DNA from: Panicum virgatum
Taxonomy: Eukaryota; Streptophyta; Magnoliopsida; Poales; Poaceae
DNA length: 64,000 nucleotides
Reading direction: 5' to 3'
NCBI RefSeq assembly: GCF_016808335.1
Contig: NC_053145.1
Span: forward strand, 28,283,120 to 28,347,119
Shown here: in pieces, positions 33,521 through 43,964 of the stretch
Position numbering within the stretch: position 1 is the first letter of the stretch
Layout: each line of letters begins with the position of its first letter
Notes under the pieces: generated by a model
Database searches by the model: none
Told to the model about the DNA's origin: nothing
The model's input: the letters and a program-made list of their open reading frames with translations, nothing else
Made by a program: the position numbers and the translations under genes

Positions 33521-34819
33521 GGTGCCGACTCCAACAAGGCGCGCTGGGTGGTTCGCGGCTTCTCCCAGCAGCATGTCGTCGATTACGACAAGACCTTCAG
33601 CCCCGCTGTCAAGCCGGCCACCATTCGGACCGTCCTCAGCATCGGTGTCTCCCGCGACTAGCCGATTCACCAGCTTGACGCGAAGAATGCCTTTCTTCAT
33701 GACCACCTACCGGAGACGGTCTACTGCTAGCCTCCTAGCTTCATCGACCCCTCACACCTGACTATGTTTGTCTCTTGCAGAAGTCTCTCTATGGACTTAA
33801 GCAGGCACCACGTGCGTGGTAGCAGCGGTTTGCCACACATGTCCAGTAGCTTGGCTTCGTCGTGGTGACCTCAAACGCTTCCTAAACAAAGAGGGTACGA
33901 GCATTGCATACCTGCTCATCTACATCGACGACATCATCCTCACTGCCTCATCGCCTAACCTTCTTCAGCGCATCACCACTTGTCTTCACCCTGAGTCCGC
34001 GATGACGGACCTTGGTGATCTGTACCACTTTCATGGCATTGCAGTCACCTGGTCCACCAACGGGCCTGTTCCTGTCTCAACGATAGTACGCCATCAACGT
34101 TCTATAGTGGGCGAGCATGGCCAAGTTTTACTCCACCGCGACACCAGTTGACACTAGGGCCAAGCTCTTCACATCAGACAATGCGCCAGTCACTAACCTA
34201 TCAGAGTACATGAGCCTCGTAGGTGCTTCAGTACCTGAGCCTAACGTGCCTAGACCTGGCCTATGCCATCCAGCAGTTTTGCCTCTTCGTGCACGATCCG
34301 TGTGAGCCACATCTTGGGCTGATCAAGCACATCTTGTGCTATGTGAAGGGCGCCCTATTGACTAGTCTCCACCTAGGTATTGGCCCCGTTAGGTTGCTGA
34401 CGGTCTACTCCGACGCTAACTGGGCTGTCTGCCACAACTCCCGGTGCTCCACGTCCAGCTTCTGCGTCTTCCTCGGCAAAAACTTGGTGCCTTTGTCCTC
34501 CAAGCGCCAGACCACTGTCTCCCGCTCTAGCGCTGAAGTGGAGTACTGTGCCGTCGCTCACATTGTCGTCGAGTGTTGTTACCTACGCCAACTTCTCCAG
34601 GAGCTTCAGGTCCTGCTTGCTATTTCGACCATTGTCTATTGCGACAACGGCAGCACGGTCTATATGACCGCCAACCCAATCCATCATTGTCGCACCAAGC
34701 ATATCGAGATCGACATCCAATTCATCCGTGTGAAGGTCTCTTTTGGGGAAGTCCATGTCCTCCACGTGCCATCCTCCCACCAGTTTGCGGACATCATGAG
34801 CAAAGGGCTTCCTGTATAA
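33521..34819 (+). pseudogene. Ale-like reverse transcriptase and RNase H, broken
   Basis: RT pieces in order: [12 protein letters not shown] with [16 protein letters not shown] (33536-33640), LDAKNAFLHDHLPE (about 33680), [12 protein letters not shown], then after a shift AYLLIYIDDIILT (about 33905-33945, catalytic DD kept). RNase H is open from 34223: VYSDANWA, VSRSSAEVEYCAVAHIVVE, CDNGSTVYM and RTKHIEIDIQFIR, ending at the stop at 34819. Stops at 33659-33661, about 33728 and 33822, plus shifts near 33850 and 34200, make it non-functional. This element would have copied its RNA in cytoplasmic particles. Confidence 0.8.
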
Positions 34820-35059
34820 TTGTTCATAGACTCTAGGTCCAGCCTTTGCGTCCAGGATCCTCTCGCTGCGACTGCGGGCGGGTATTAGGAATTGTATAGG
34901 CCTTTATTTGCATTCATGAGGCATTCATTACATTATGTAATAGTGCATTTCCATGTACACCTGCCCTTTGGTTGTATATAAATTGTCCTCACCCCCCCCC
35001 CTCAGCAGGGAGTGAGGTGTCCTCCTAATTCTCTGTACACCACTGCTGTGCTTCTTCCT

Positions 35060-35915
35060 AAAAGCCGAGATGACCTAGGTTAAGTTATGATCCCTCCATC
35101 AAAAACACAACAATTACGATGTTTCCAAATTAATCATGCTCCTAGGATAATGATTGAGTTGAATCCCTTTTTCCTTGACCAGAAAATCTGTTGTCTACTT
35201 TATCCCACCAGTCCACAAAAACTAGATCATCCATCTGTGGAGCAATAGCTCCTAGGATAATGATTGAGTTGCAGAACATTGTACCAAATTTGTCAGGTGA
35301 AAACACATGAGACCAGTAGGTGGTCTTTTGTTTCACCTACCTGGTCATAGAGTGGACATTTGGGGGGTTAAGACCTTTACGTGCTAGTCTGTTAGTTGTC
35401 CACCATCTAATGTGAGCTACTATCCACATGAAGAATTTGCACTTCCCTAGAGCCCAATCTTTTCCCAAGGATCGAAATGTCTGGCTCCAATAAACAAGGC
35501 CTTATAAGCTGATTTAGTGGAGTACAGGCCAGAAGGTGAGAACTTCCAGATATGTGTATCTTCCACCTCCGGTTGCAGTTCCACATTTGAAAGAAGCTCT
35601 CAAAGTTGAGGTATTCGATCAGAACGAGCAAGCTCAAGGCAACTCTTATATCTGAGATCCATCTTCCGCTAGTGATAGCATCATGAACTGATGTTTTTCT
35701 TGCTCTAGCTACTATAGAACTAAACAAATGTGGCAGGGCCTGTTATAAGCTCTGACCAAGCAGCCACCTATCTATCCAAAAATGAGTATTTTTTCCATTG
35801 CCCAGTACTGTTTCAACAGCCATAGCAAAGAAGGCTTGTACTTGAGATTGAGCTTGGATGGGGAAGAAAGCCCAAGCTTTCTCAGGTTCTATTTTCTGTA
35901 GCCACAACCATATGA
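35060..35915 (-). pseudogene. L1-type LINE ORF2 C-terminal fragment
   Basis: Minus-strand frames read like the end of a plant L1 RT: EKAWAFFPIQAQSQVQAFFAM, VLGNGKNTHFWIDRWL, then after breaks the zinc-binding RT tail (CPLYDQ-ETKDHLLVSCVF, about 35290-35360). A 24-bp direct repeat (GCTCCTAGGATAATGATTGAGTTG) occurs at 35140-35163 and 35250-35273. The RT core and ORF1 are not present. It abuts the minus-strand Copia near 35915. Confidence 0.65.
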
Positions 35916-37224
35916 GGACCGAGGGTCGAGGCGCCAAGTGCCATTGTCGACAGGAGCCTTGAATTCATCAGCCATAGCAGCTCGCCAATTGGTATCGGCA
36001 AGCACACTACGATAGTTGGACGGTATCGGAGAGGCAACCAAATGCTGAGCTAACAAATTCTTGTAGTTGACGGGCTGGATAGTGCCAATGTGCAGCATCG
36101 TCGCTGGGCAAGGTGGGAGCGGAGGTGGCTGTAGCTCAGGCGAAGGAGCTAGTGCTGGAGACGGAGGCACCGGAGGTGATGCCCGGGGACGCCGGCTGTA
36201 GAACTGGCTGCTGAAGCGGCGCACGAGAGGTGCTGTTGCCATCTAAACAGCAGCAGGCGAATGTGCTGCTGCCGGCTGATCTGCAGCAGCCGAAGTACCA
36301 CCTGCTGGCAGCTGATCAACAGAAGCCGAAGTACCACCTGCTGCCGGCTGATCAACAGCAGCCAGAGTACCACCTGCTGGTGGCTGAACAGCAGCAACCG
36401 AAGATACTGCTGCTGTCTGAACAGCAGTAGCCGAAGCACCACCTTCTGGTGAAGGAGCACCGAGGCATCCTGGTGGGGGCATGGGACCCTGCCTGACCGG
36501 ACTGGAAGAGGCCAATGGCAGCACGTGCTTGTCAACAGTAGGGGACGACGGAGCGGCCGTTGCTGGTAGTGGTGCTGCAGGGTTATTGGGACAGGAGCAA
36601 AATTCTGAATCATCATCTAGGAGGAAATCAAATGAGTTGTCGGGGACAGGGGACTCGCAAGCGTAAAGGAAGGTTAACTCATCAAAAATGACATGGCGTG
36701 ATATGATGATGCGGTGAGTAGCGAGATCAAGACAACGATAGCCTTTATGAGAGGATGGATATCCCAAGAACACACAAGACGTGGACCGATGAGCCAATTT
36801 ATGAGGAGAACTGGCCTGCAGATTTGGGTAGCAAAGACACCCAAAAACTTGAAGGTGCTCATAGGTAGGTGGAGTTCGGTACAGGCATGTGTAGGGAACT
36901 TCATGGCCAATGGACGATGAAGGACGGTGGTTGACCAATTATGTGGCTACGGAAAGGACTTCAGCCCAATAGGGCAGCTGCATGGAAGCATGAATAAGCA
37001 TCGTGCGCACTGAGTTATTAATGGTGCGAAGCATACACTCAGCCTTGCCATTTTTAGAGAATGTATAGGGTCAAGAAAGGCAAAGAAACAAAGCCATGGG
37101 AAGCCAAATAAGTGACAGTGGCATTTTTAACAAATTCTTTACCATTATCAGTTTCAAACACTTGGTGGGAAGGCCAAACTGTGTATTAGTGTAGGGTAAC
37201 AAAATTAACCAAGTGCTCATGAAC
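35916..37224 (-). pseudogene. Copia integrase C-terminal half to RT start
   Basis: From high to low coordinates: ETDNGKEFV (second catalytic Asp, about 37150), an ILKMARLSV stretch where QNGKAER is expected, YEHLQVFGCLCYPN and VFLGYPSSHKGYRC (36750-36880), then a Pro/Ala-rich spacer holding four GGTSA repeat units (about 36260-36420). RT begins at NYRSVLADTNWRAAMADEFKA (about 35960-36020) and stops at 35916. Stops near 36240 and shifts near 36940-37060 break it. The peptide repeat in the spacer varies among Copia copies and is not a domain. Confidence 0.75.
37217..37224. repeat. Target duplication TCATGAAC, left copy
   Basis: TCATGAAC here and at 60843-60850 flank the MITE. In minus orientation it falls in the Copia integrase codons for V-H-E, so the insertion site is exact. 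Eight bases is the hAT length. Confidence 0.85.
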
Positions 37225-37405
37225 TCAAGATGAGAATGGGCCGGGTCGACCCATTGGGTTGCTGGCCCGACCTACAATAGCAAGGCCAATGGGCCATCGG
37301 GTCGGCCTCAAATGAGCAATGGTTCATTTAGAGCCGAAACCTGTTGACCTAATGGGTGCATAGAGTCGACCCGTGGGCATTCAGTGACCATGGGATGGTT
37401 GATTG

Positions 37406-40400
37406 TGTGACATCCCAGAGTTTTAAAATGTTAAGCAAGAAATATTAAATATGATTTCATGCTTACTAAACAAGAACAATTCAAATTATGCAATTCTTTT
37501 GGAAAAGAATATATGTGTATGTTTGAATATGCATGTGTATGTGTGTGTCTATGTGTATTTGAACACCAGTCAGAAAATTTAAATATCTTTTAAACCGATG
37601 CCAAAATGCATATGAAATTGAATCGGTATATCACTAACATCATGATAAACCAAAGTCTAGTTGAAGTCAAAGTGAGAAAATGAAATTTTGCACATCAATT
37701 GACGAGTTCTTCAAATCACAGTTTTTAAATATTTAAAATATCTTTCAAATTGCAACAAATAGGTTTTCAAAATAAATTTTAAACCATTGCTTAAATGTAC
37801 TTTTGCCCAAAAGTAATGTTATAGGTTTTCGAATGACGAACAACTTTTGTGTTCAAAGTTTTTCAAGTTGCCATACAAAAATAGGAGAAAAAGTTGATTT
37901 CCGAAACGTATAGGACCTTTTCAAATGAACTCAAGTTTCAAATTTTATCTTTCAAACGAAGTCTCAAATGAAAAAGTGCCTAAAACGAAAGTTGTAGATC
38001 TCGAAATTTTAAGCAAGTTTGATATTAAAAAGTTTTTCATTTGAACTTTGGAATAGGGAGAAAAATTGAGTTTACAAACTGCATTCTGAACTTCATCTTA
38101 TTTACAAATGTGTCATCACCTACATCTCCCTCTCTCCTACCTCTCTGTTTTCGCCGTGACGGCGCCTGCACACCGGCGCCGGCCAGGTGGCCGGACATGC
38201 GTCGCGCCCCCGACCAAACCCGCCTTCCCTCCCCCGGTATCGCTCCAAACCGCTCTCTCCTGGAGTCGCGCATAGCTGCCACGCGCCCCCGCAGCCTCCC
38301 CGCTCGACACGCCGCCGATGCCGTCGCCGCTCTCGACGCCGTGCCACTAACCTCGCCACCGCTCAAGCCACTCTGTCCCTATCCATTCATGAGCCAAAAC
38401 CAAATTGGCCTCTCCACTCTCGCTCCTCATGGCCGAGCTCCCCTGCGCCTGAGGCGCCACCGCCCCACGCCATCCCCGGCCGGCCACCATCGCCCCTTTC
38501 CTGCTCCCCTCGCCCAAACCCGCTCACTCCCCTCTCCACCGAGCCCAAACACTCACCCTCACTCCCTTCTACACGCTCGAGCCCAAGCACTGAGCCATCC
38601 CCTCCCCACTCACCCAGAACATCGCCGCCGCCCACCATTGCCGCCGCCATAGCTCGACCCCGCCGCGGAGCCCCACCCTCCGGCCTCTCTCTGCCCCAAC
38701 TAAGCCCGGGAACGCACCCCCACCTCCCCACGAAGCTCCTGAGATAGGCCGCCCCTTCCTCCCGTCGCCGGAGCACCGCCACGGCGAGGCAGAGCCACCG
38801 CCGGCCGCCCTGCTCCGTCGAGCCGCCGCCTCCGAGCACCTCCTCGCGCCCAAAGACCACCCACGGGTGCGCCTCGACTCCCTCCTCCTTTTCCCCCACC
38901 GGCCCCTCACCGTTGGCGAGCGAGCTCGCCGGAAACTCGGCCGCCGCCACTCCTCTGTTTTGAAGACCGACCAAGGGCCCAACTGCGAGCCCGCAAATCT
39001 TCTTAGGGTCTTTCCTGCAAAATCTAAGAACCCCGATGCAATATCTGTTTTTCTTACTAAAATTTCGCAGCAAATTTGTAAATTTAATTGAAAATCATAG
39101 AGAAATCTTAAAATAGCAAATAAATACTTTTTGGAATCCTCAAGAAAACATCTGCATAATGGAACCATAACATGACAAGTTTAGTTAGAAATGTTTACTG
39201 CAAAAATAGATTTATGTTAAATAGTACATAAAGACTTGTTGTTCTTGCCTTGTTAATAACTTATGTTTGGAGCCAAGTCAAGTTATGAAATTTTTATGGG
39301 AGAATGTACATGTGATTCTAGTGTTACTATAAAAATTTCATGGTCATTTCTCATGTTTAGCTATAGTTTTAATTAAATCTTGATTTATGGCTAGGTTAAA
39401 TAGATTTATTTCTTAAAGTTGTTATGATGTGTTTCATGAGCTAAAAATTTTATAGATCCTCTATACCAGTGTCTAATTACTGCAGAAAAAGTTTGACTAT
39501 TTTTTTAGTAAAGTTAAACTAGCTCAAATGATTTATGGTAGGATAAAAGTTTAAAACCCTTGCAACTGTTTAGCTACGATTTTGATTTTAATCCATGTTG
39601 GTAGCACAAAATCAAGATAAATAGTTCTAGTACTTGGAAAATTTTAAAAACATATACAAGTTAGCTTGATGTGCTCATCACTATGAGATGCTTGAGTGAT
39701 GATTGAACTAAATAGCTTTAGGTGCTTATGTTAGTGTGTTGTGCCTTATAAATGCTTTGTATTTTGCACTTCTATGCATTCATACATATGCATTGTTGCA
39801 TTTCATTTAGGTACGATAGATGCACCACGTGAAGGACGTGATGTTGGAGCCGAGCCAGAAGACGGTGAAGGGTGGACACGTCTAGAAGATGGACAGATGG
39901 ATCTAGATGTGCACAACTGAAGGAAGATGCTCGCAGAGCGAATATTCTCTAACTAACACTGACCTAGTGTTAATCCCAGGCAAGCCCCGGACATAACCCA
40001 GTATTTCAAATTATTACAATTTATCGTTATTACTTACTTGTGCATTTACAGTTCTTAGGATTTGAATTGAAACCCTAGATGCATGATCCTAGGAACCTAT
40101 GTACTGAACACTAGACCTGAGTTCGAATAATTGCTAAGCTTATCGGACCAGTAAAAGTCGAGTGATTGCCTGTCACTCGCGAGCTCTATAGGAATTGCTT
40201 GTTTACTTTCTGCTATCAATATAAGGACGATGGACGGGGTCGTGTTCGATATCATGACCTTGGGTAAGACCCCGTCTGTGTTGATGAATTCTGCTAAGGT
40301 CGCGGTGTGTGGTAGCGGTGGTTAAGTTTTTGAACGTACTAGCCACATGGCGTAAATATGGTATGCGGTAAGCCTAGTAGCCGATCGGACCGGGGAGTGG

Positions 40401-41418
40401 ATATACCTTACACTCTCTCTTGGAGATAGGTTTTATTTATGTTTATGTTGCCCAACACCACGGGTGCAGGGAGGAAGTTGGTGCCCTGTAGTCGGGGAGA
40501 GTGACCCTATCCACAAGCCGGAATGAAAGTTCAACGGTTATTTGGGAATGACCCGTCGGTGTTCCAAACGTGTGTGTTAGGTCTGCCTGGCCAGGTCAAC
40601 AAATTCGATTCGAATCGTCCGCTTCTCACGGTTTGGGACTGCTTGATCCTTTTGCCACACAGAGTAATAAGAGTAACATTATTATGATCAATCTTGATGT
40701 TTGCTTAAAGTTCTACCATGGTTGAATAGGAGTAGTTGCTTACATAGAATGGTTAATCAACTGGAACACTGAAAGCTAAAATTTGAAATTAAGGACCTAC
40801 TCTTTATTGCTTTTCGGCAAAAGAAAAACCAGAGCCTACAAAACTCTGCATAGTCTAGCTAGGTGGACAAAGTATATCCGTTGACGGTTAAGTCTTGCTG
40901 AGTATTAGAATACTCAGCCTTGCTGTTGAAACCTTTTTCAGGTATAAGTTTTGAGGATCAGATCGCTAGCTTGACCTATTCTGCTCTTTGCCTGCTGGCT
41001 GGTCCGTAGAGTGGGATCCGTCGTCGGCCGGCAATGACCCTGACGCGTGATACCTTGCTTGGGCTAGCTTGGTACCCTTTTGCGACGTGTTGTAGCCATC
41101 GTGTTTTCTTTCCGCTGCTTAACTCTGAATCTAAACTTATGACTTGTTTTAGGTTTTACTAAGTTTGGATCTGTAATAACTACTTTAAAACATGTTGTAA
41201 TCACTACTATGCCTGTGTTGTAAAATATGTATGGTTGTAATATCTCTGGACTCGCCTTCGTGCGGGGTATGCTTGTTCGATCCGAGATCCGGTGGTTGTA
41301 TCGGGACGTTACCTGACAGACCAAGAATTGTTCCGTTTGAAGTGCGTTCGAACCGGTGTTGCCTTTATGGTGATGGCCAACGCACTTGAGCTGGGATAAT
41401 TCAGGTGGTTCTGCCACA
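37406..41418 (+). repeat. 5' LTR of the giant-LTR element
   Basis: 4013 bp. The first 700 bp are AT-rich, then a GC-rich block with many spurious ORFs on both strands (38110-38960), AT-rich sequence, a 35-codon acidic frame (39813-39920) after a TTTCATTTAG acceptor-like site, and a perfect hairpin (40897-40918). The 3' copy lacks about 585 bp of the GC-rich block, about 36 bp near 39970 and about 75 bp near 40400-40470. Confidence 0.88.
40897..40918 (+). other. Perfect hairpin in the giant LTR
   Basis: GCTGAGTATT, a two-base AG loop, then AATACTCAGC. The same hairpin is at 59697-59718, a one-mismatch version at 61939-61960, and a shorter GAGTAC/GTACTC version in the solo LTR at 6625-6643. 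Confidence 0.75.
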
Positions 41419-41420
41419 GC

Positions 41421-41432
41421 TGGTATCAGAGC
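41421..41432 (+). other. Primer-binding site, initiator Met tRNA
   Basis: TGGTATCAGAGC, two bases after the 5' LTR of the giant-LTR element. Confidence 0.85.
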
Positions 41433-42094
41433 TGCAAGTGTACACCAGAGGTGTTGGAACCTTAAAAATTGATTTCGGTATAAAAATTGGACCAACAAAG
41501 TGTTTATAAAACTACGTTGGTTTCGTTAAGGATTGTGCATAGAGCGTAAAGCCCTAGGGAAATTATGGGATTTATCAGGTGTCTATCTATGTATGGTTTA
41601 TTATATCTGACTTCCAGCACTTTACATTCTGTCAAACCTTACATTTGTGCACAATCAACTTTTTGAATTCTGTAATGACGCACCTATGCGAAGGTAAGAA
41701 GGTAAGGATCCTCAATCAGCTGAGGGAGTCTGACCTTCCTGTCGGTGATGCGAGCCGAACGCTGCCCTCAAGCAGTGGATTACTTAAGGTACTCCCAATA
41801 TACCAATTATTAGTTGACTATATTGGAAGTAAAGTGTACTTAGTCAGCTGAGGGAGTCTGACCTTCCCGTCGGCGATGCGAACCGAACGCTGCGCTCAAG
41901 CAGTGGCCTACTTGAGCTGCTGCCAATATACCGACCATCGGTCGATTATATTGGGAGTAAAGGAACTTGTGAATATGCTATCTCAGTGGCGTATGTTAAC
42001 GTTGGCCATACGGTGGAAATTGTATGGCTGCTGCTTCTATAGTGAGTGGTAATGTATGGGAACGCTTTCATGAGTGCTGGCATGAAAGGTTCAA

Positions 42095-42156
<62 letters not shown>

Positions 42157-43952
42157 CTCTCAATCTTCTGCAGGTACACTAACCGCGATCCGATAAGTTA
42201 AGAAAGGTTAGATTTATCGACTAGATATTATAGGGAGAGACGTATCTATGTTATGCCACCGTACTACCCGCGTAAGCCCAACAATAGTTGGCAATTGTTT
42301 TGTTTTGTGAGGACGTATAGAACGCGCATGCATCATGGCATATCTTGGTGTGATTGATCGCCTTGCTTGTTATGTTGTTTTATTAAAATATGTTGCTTTA
42401 CCTAAATGTCCACCTAGATTTCTGTGTACTTAGTAGTGGACTCATGCAATCTGCTAGGCTAACCTTGGTGGAGAAGATTTTTTTTCAGAGACTTTGGACC
42501 TTGTATGAACCTTACCGTTGATCTTAGCTTGTTAATCAATCCAACCCTTGATCAATGCCTTGAATCTATTCCTATCAAAATCAATGTTCCTTTTTCCTTC
42601 ATGGCTCCCTGGTTAAGCCATGATGTTTGTTAACAAAACCCCATCAATAATCATTCTATTCCTCTTGGTGTTCTGCCTGATCTTGCTGGCTATTTTGATT
42701 TCAACATCTAAATCCTATATTTTCATTCTTGCTCAGTTAATTTTGGATAAATTAAAAAGATTCATGATAATAATAACTTTTGAAATACAGTCCGTGATGC
42801 AACAATCATGCATCACATCATTTCATGTCATTCGTCAGTGCATAGTGTTGCATCATGATCGGGAATCTGTAGACTGACTAATGGGCATGCGTTTGAGTAC
42901 CACTTCATGGGTTGTCTTTGGTTCCTATCTTGTCGTTACTGGCGCTATTGGGTTGCCACTCTTGATTTCCCTTGTGGTGGTGTTTAGTCACGTAACCTTG
43001 ATGCCGCGACGGAACCTAGACTCTCGTGTGCGCTGCAGCCACATGATTGAGCTACTAGGAGCGCACTAGTGTCTAGTATGTGTGACGTAACTTACTGCAA
43101 TCCCCTTCTATGCAACCTTATTAGTGTCCTAACTTCTGATCCTTACTCAAGGGTATAGGGCTAACGAGATTTAGTCGCGGGAAAAATAGGTACGGTATGC
43201 ACATTGCACTATGTGCGTCATCAACTTATCCATATGTGCATCATGCTTGTGTATCTCATACACGCATCCGTCAAGAGCATCATCATTGTTGCATCATAGT
43301 GTATGCAAAATTGAGTCAACATCGTGGCAATTGCATCGTGACATAAGCACCATTTCAATTGCGTATAAAACATTTCGTCATTGCATTGCACCAGCATTGC
43401 AATCTTACATCTCGAGGATGCATCATTCTCATGGTCATCGAGCATATGCATCTCGCATCATGCCATTTAATTTAATCAATAGTTTGAGCAAGAATGTCCT
43501 TGAGCAAAAACTCACCTTGATATCTTTTCTATCTAGATTCACCACCAGATTGAGAAATTGATTCTTCCAGGACTTAGGTCCTCTCTTCTTTGCAAAATCC
43601 TACTATATGTTAGTACTAGAATAGTCCACCGGTCTTTTCCAGCCGACTTTGATGGTGATTGTGATCACATATATTATATACAGACTCTTGCTGCAAAAAC
43701 TAAAGCCCTGGAGCATTTTAGTGTGGAAAAACAATTGATTAGTTCACATAGTGGCACAGTTAATCCCTCCCGCTCATAATACCATACCTTGTTTCTTAAA
43801 CTTTCTCTAAGTTCTCAATCCTTATCTGCAAAGGATCATATCATCAACATCAATATCCTCTAATGTGACTTTGTCCTGCTGGCTTTGATGCTTGGTCTGC
43901 TCTTTTTCCCTCGAGAGTCTATCTTTCAGAATCTCGGGACGAGATTCTTTTT
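41433..43952 (+). other. Noncoding interior of the giant-LTR element
   Basis: Six frames show no Gag, protease, RT or integrase motif. A 128-bp tandem duplication (41716-41843 and 41844-41966, opening TCAGCTGAGGGAGTCTGACC) and an (AT)28 run (42098-42153) are the only structures. The last 100 bases before the PPT are CT-rich and end GATTCTTTTT. Confidence 0.75.
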
Positions 43953-43964
43953 AAGGGGGGTAGG
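43953..43964 (+). other. Polypurine tract of the giant-LTR element
   Basis: AAGGGGGGTAGG, one base before the 3' LTR start at 43966; it would prime plus-strand DNA synthesis. Confidence 0.8.

Larger units (their letters stand above)
32779..35039 (+). mobile_element. Ale-like Copia element with large internal deletion
   Basis: Short LTRs flank gag and RT-RNase H remnants: 32779-32921, ending TTTCTACA, and 34883-35039, starting TATTAGG and ending CTGTACA. A PBS (TGGTATCAG, 32922-32930) follows the left LTR. LTR length near 150 bp and the gag type fit the Ale group. Protease and integrase are gone: gag joins RT directly near 33520. No target duplication was readable, and the left LTR start is degenerate. 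Confidence 0.78.

Noticed and set aside
36260..36430. Repeated Ala/Gly/Thr codon units as a possible structural protein
   Set aside because: They fall in the variable spacer between Copia integrase and RT of a broken element.
37225..37405. The GGGTCGACCC-rich patch as part of the giant LTR
   Set aside because: It lies outside the GATTG duplication and pairs with the patch at 60690-60842, so it belongs to the hAT-like MITE.
38037..39168. ORFs of 186-228 codons on both strands in the giant LTR
   Set aside because: Same composition effect; most of the block (about 585 bp) is missing from the partner LTR, and no motif is readable.
42098..42153. (AT)28 run as a possible origin or attachment site
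   Set aside because: An ordinary microsatellite inside a retroelement interior.
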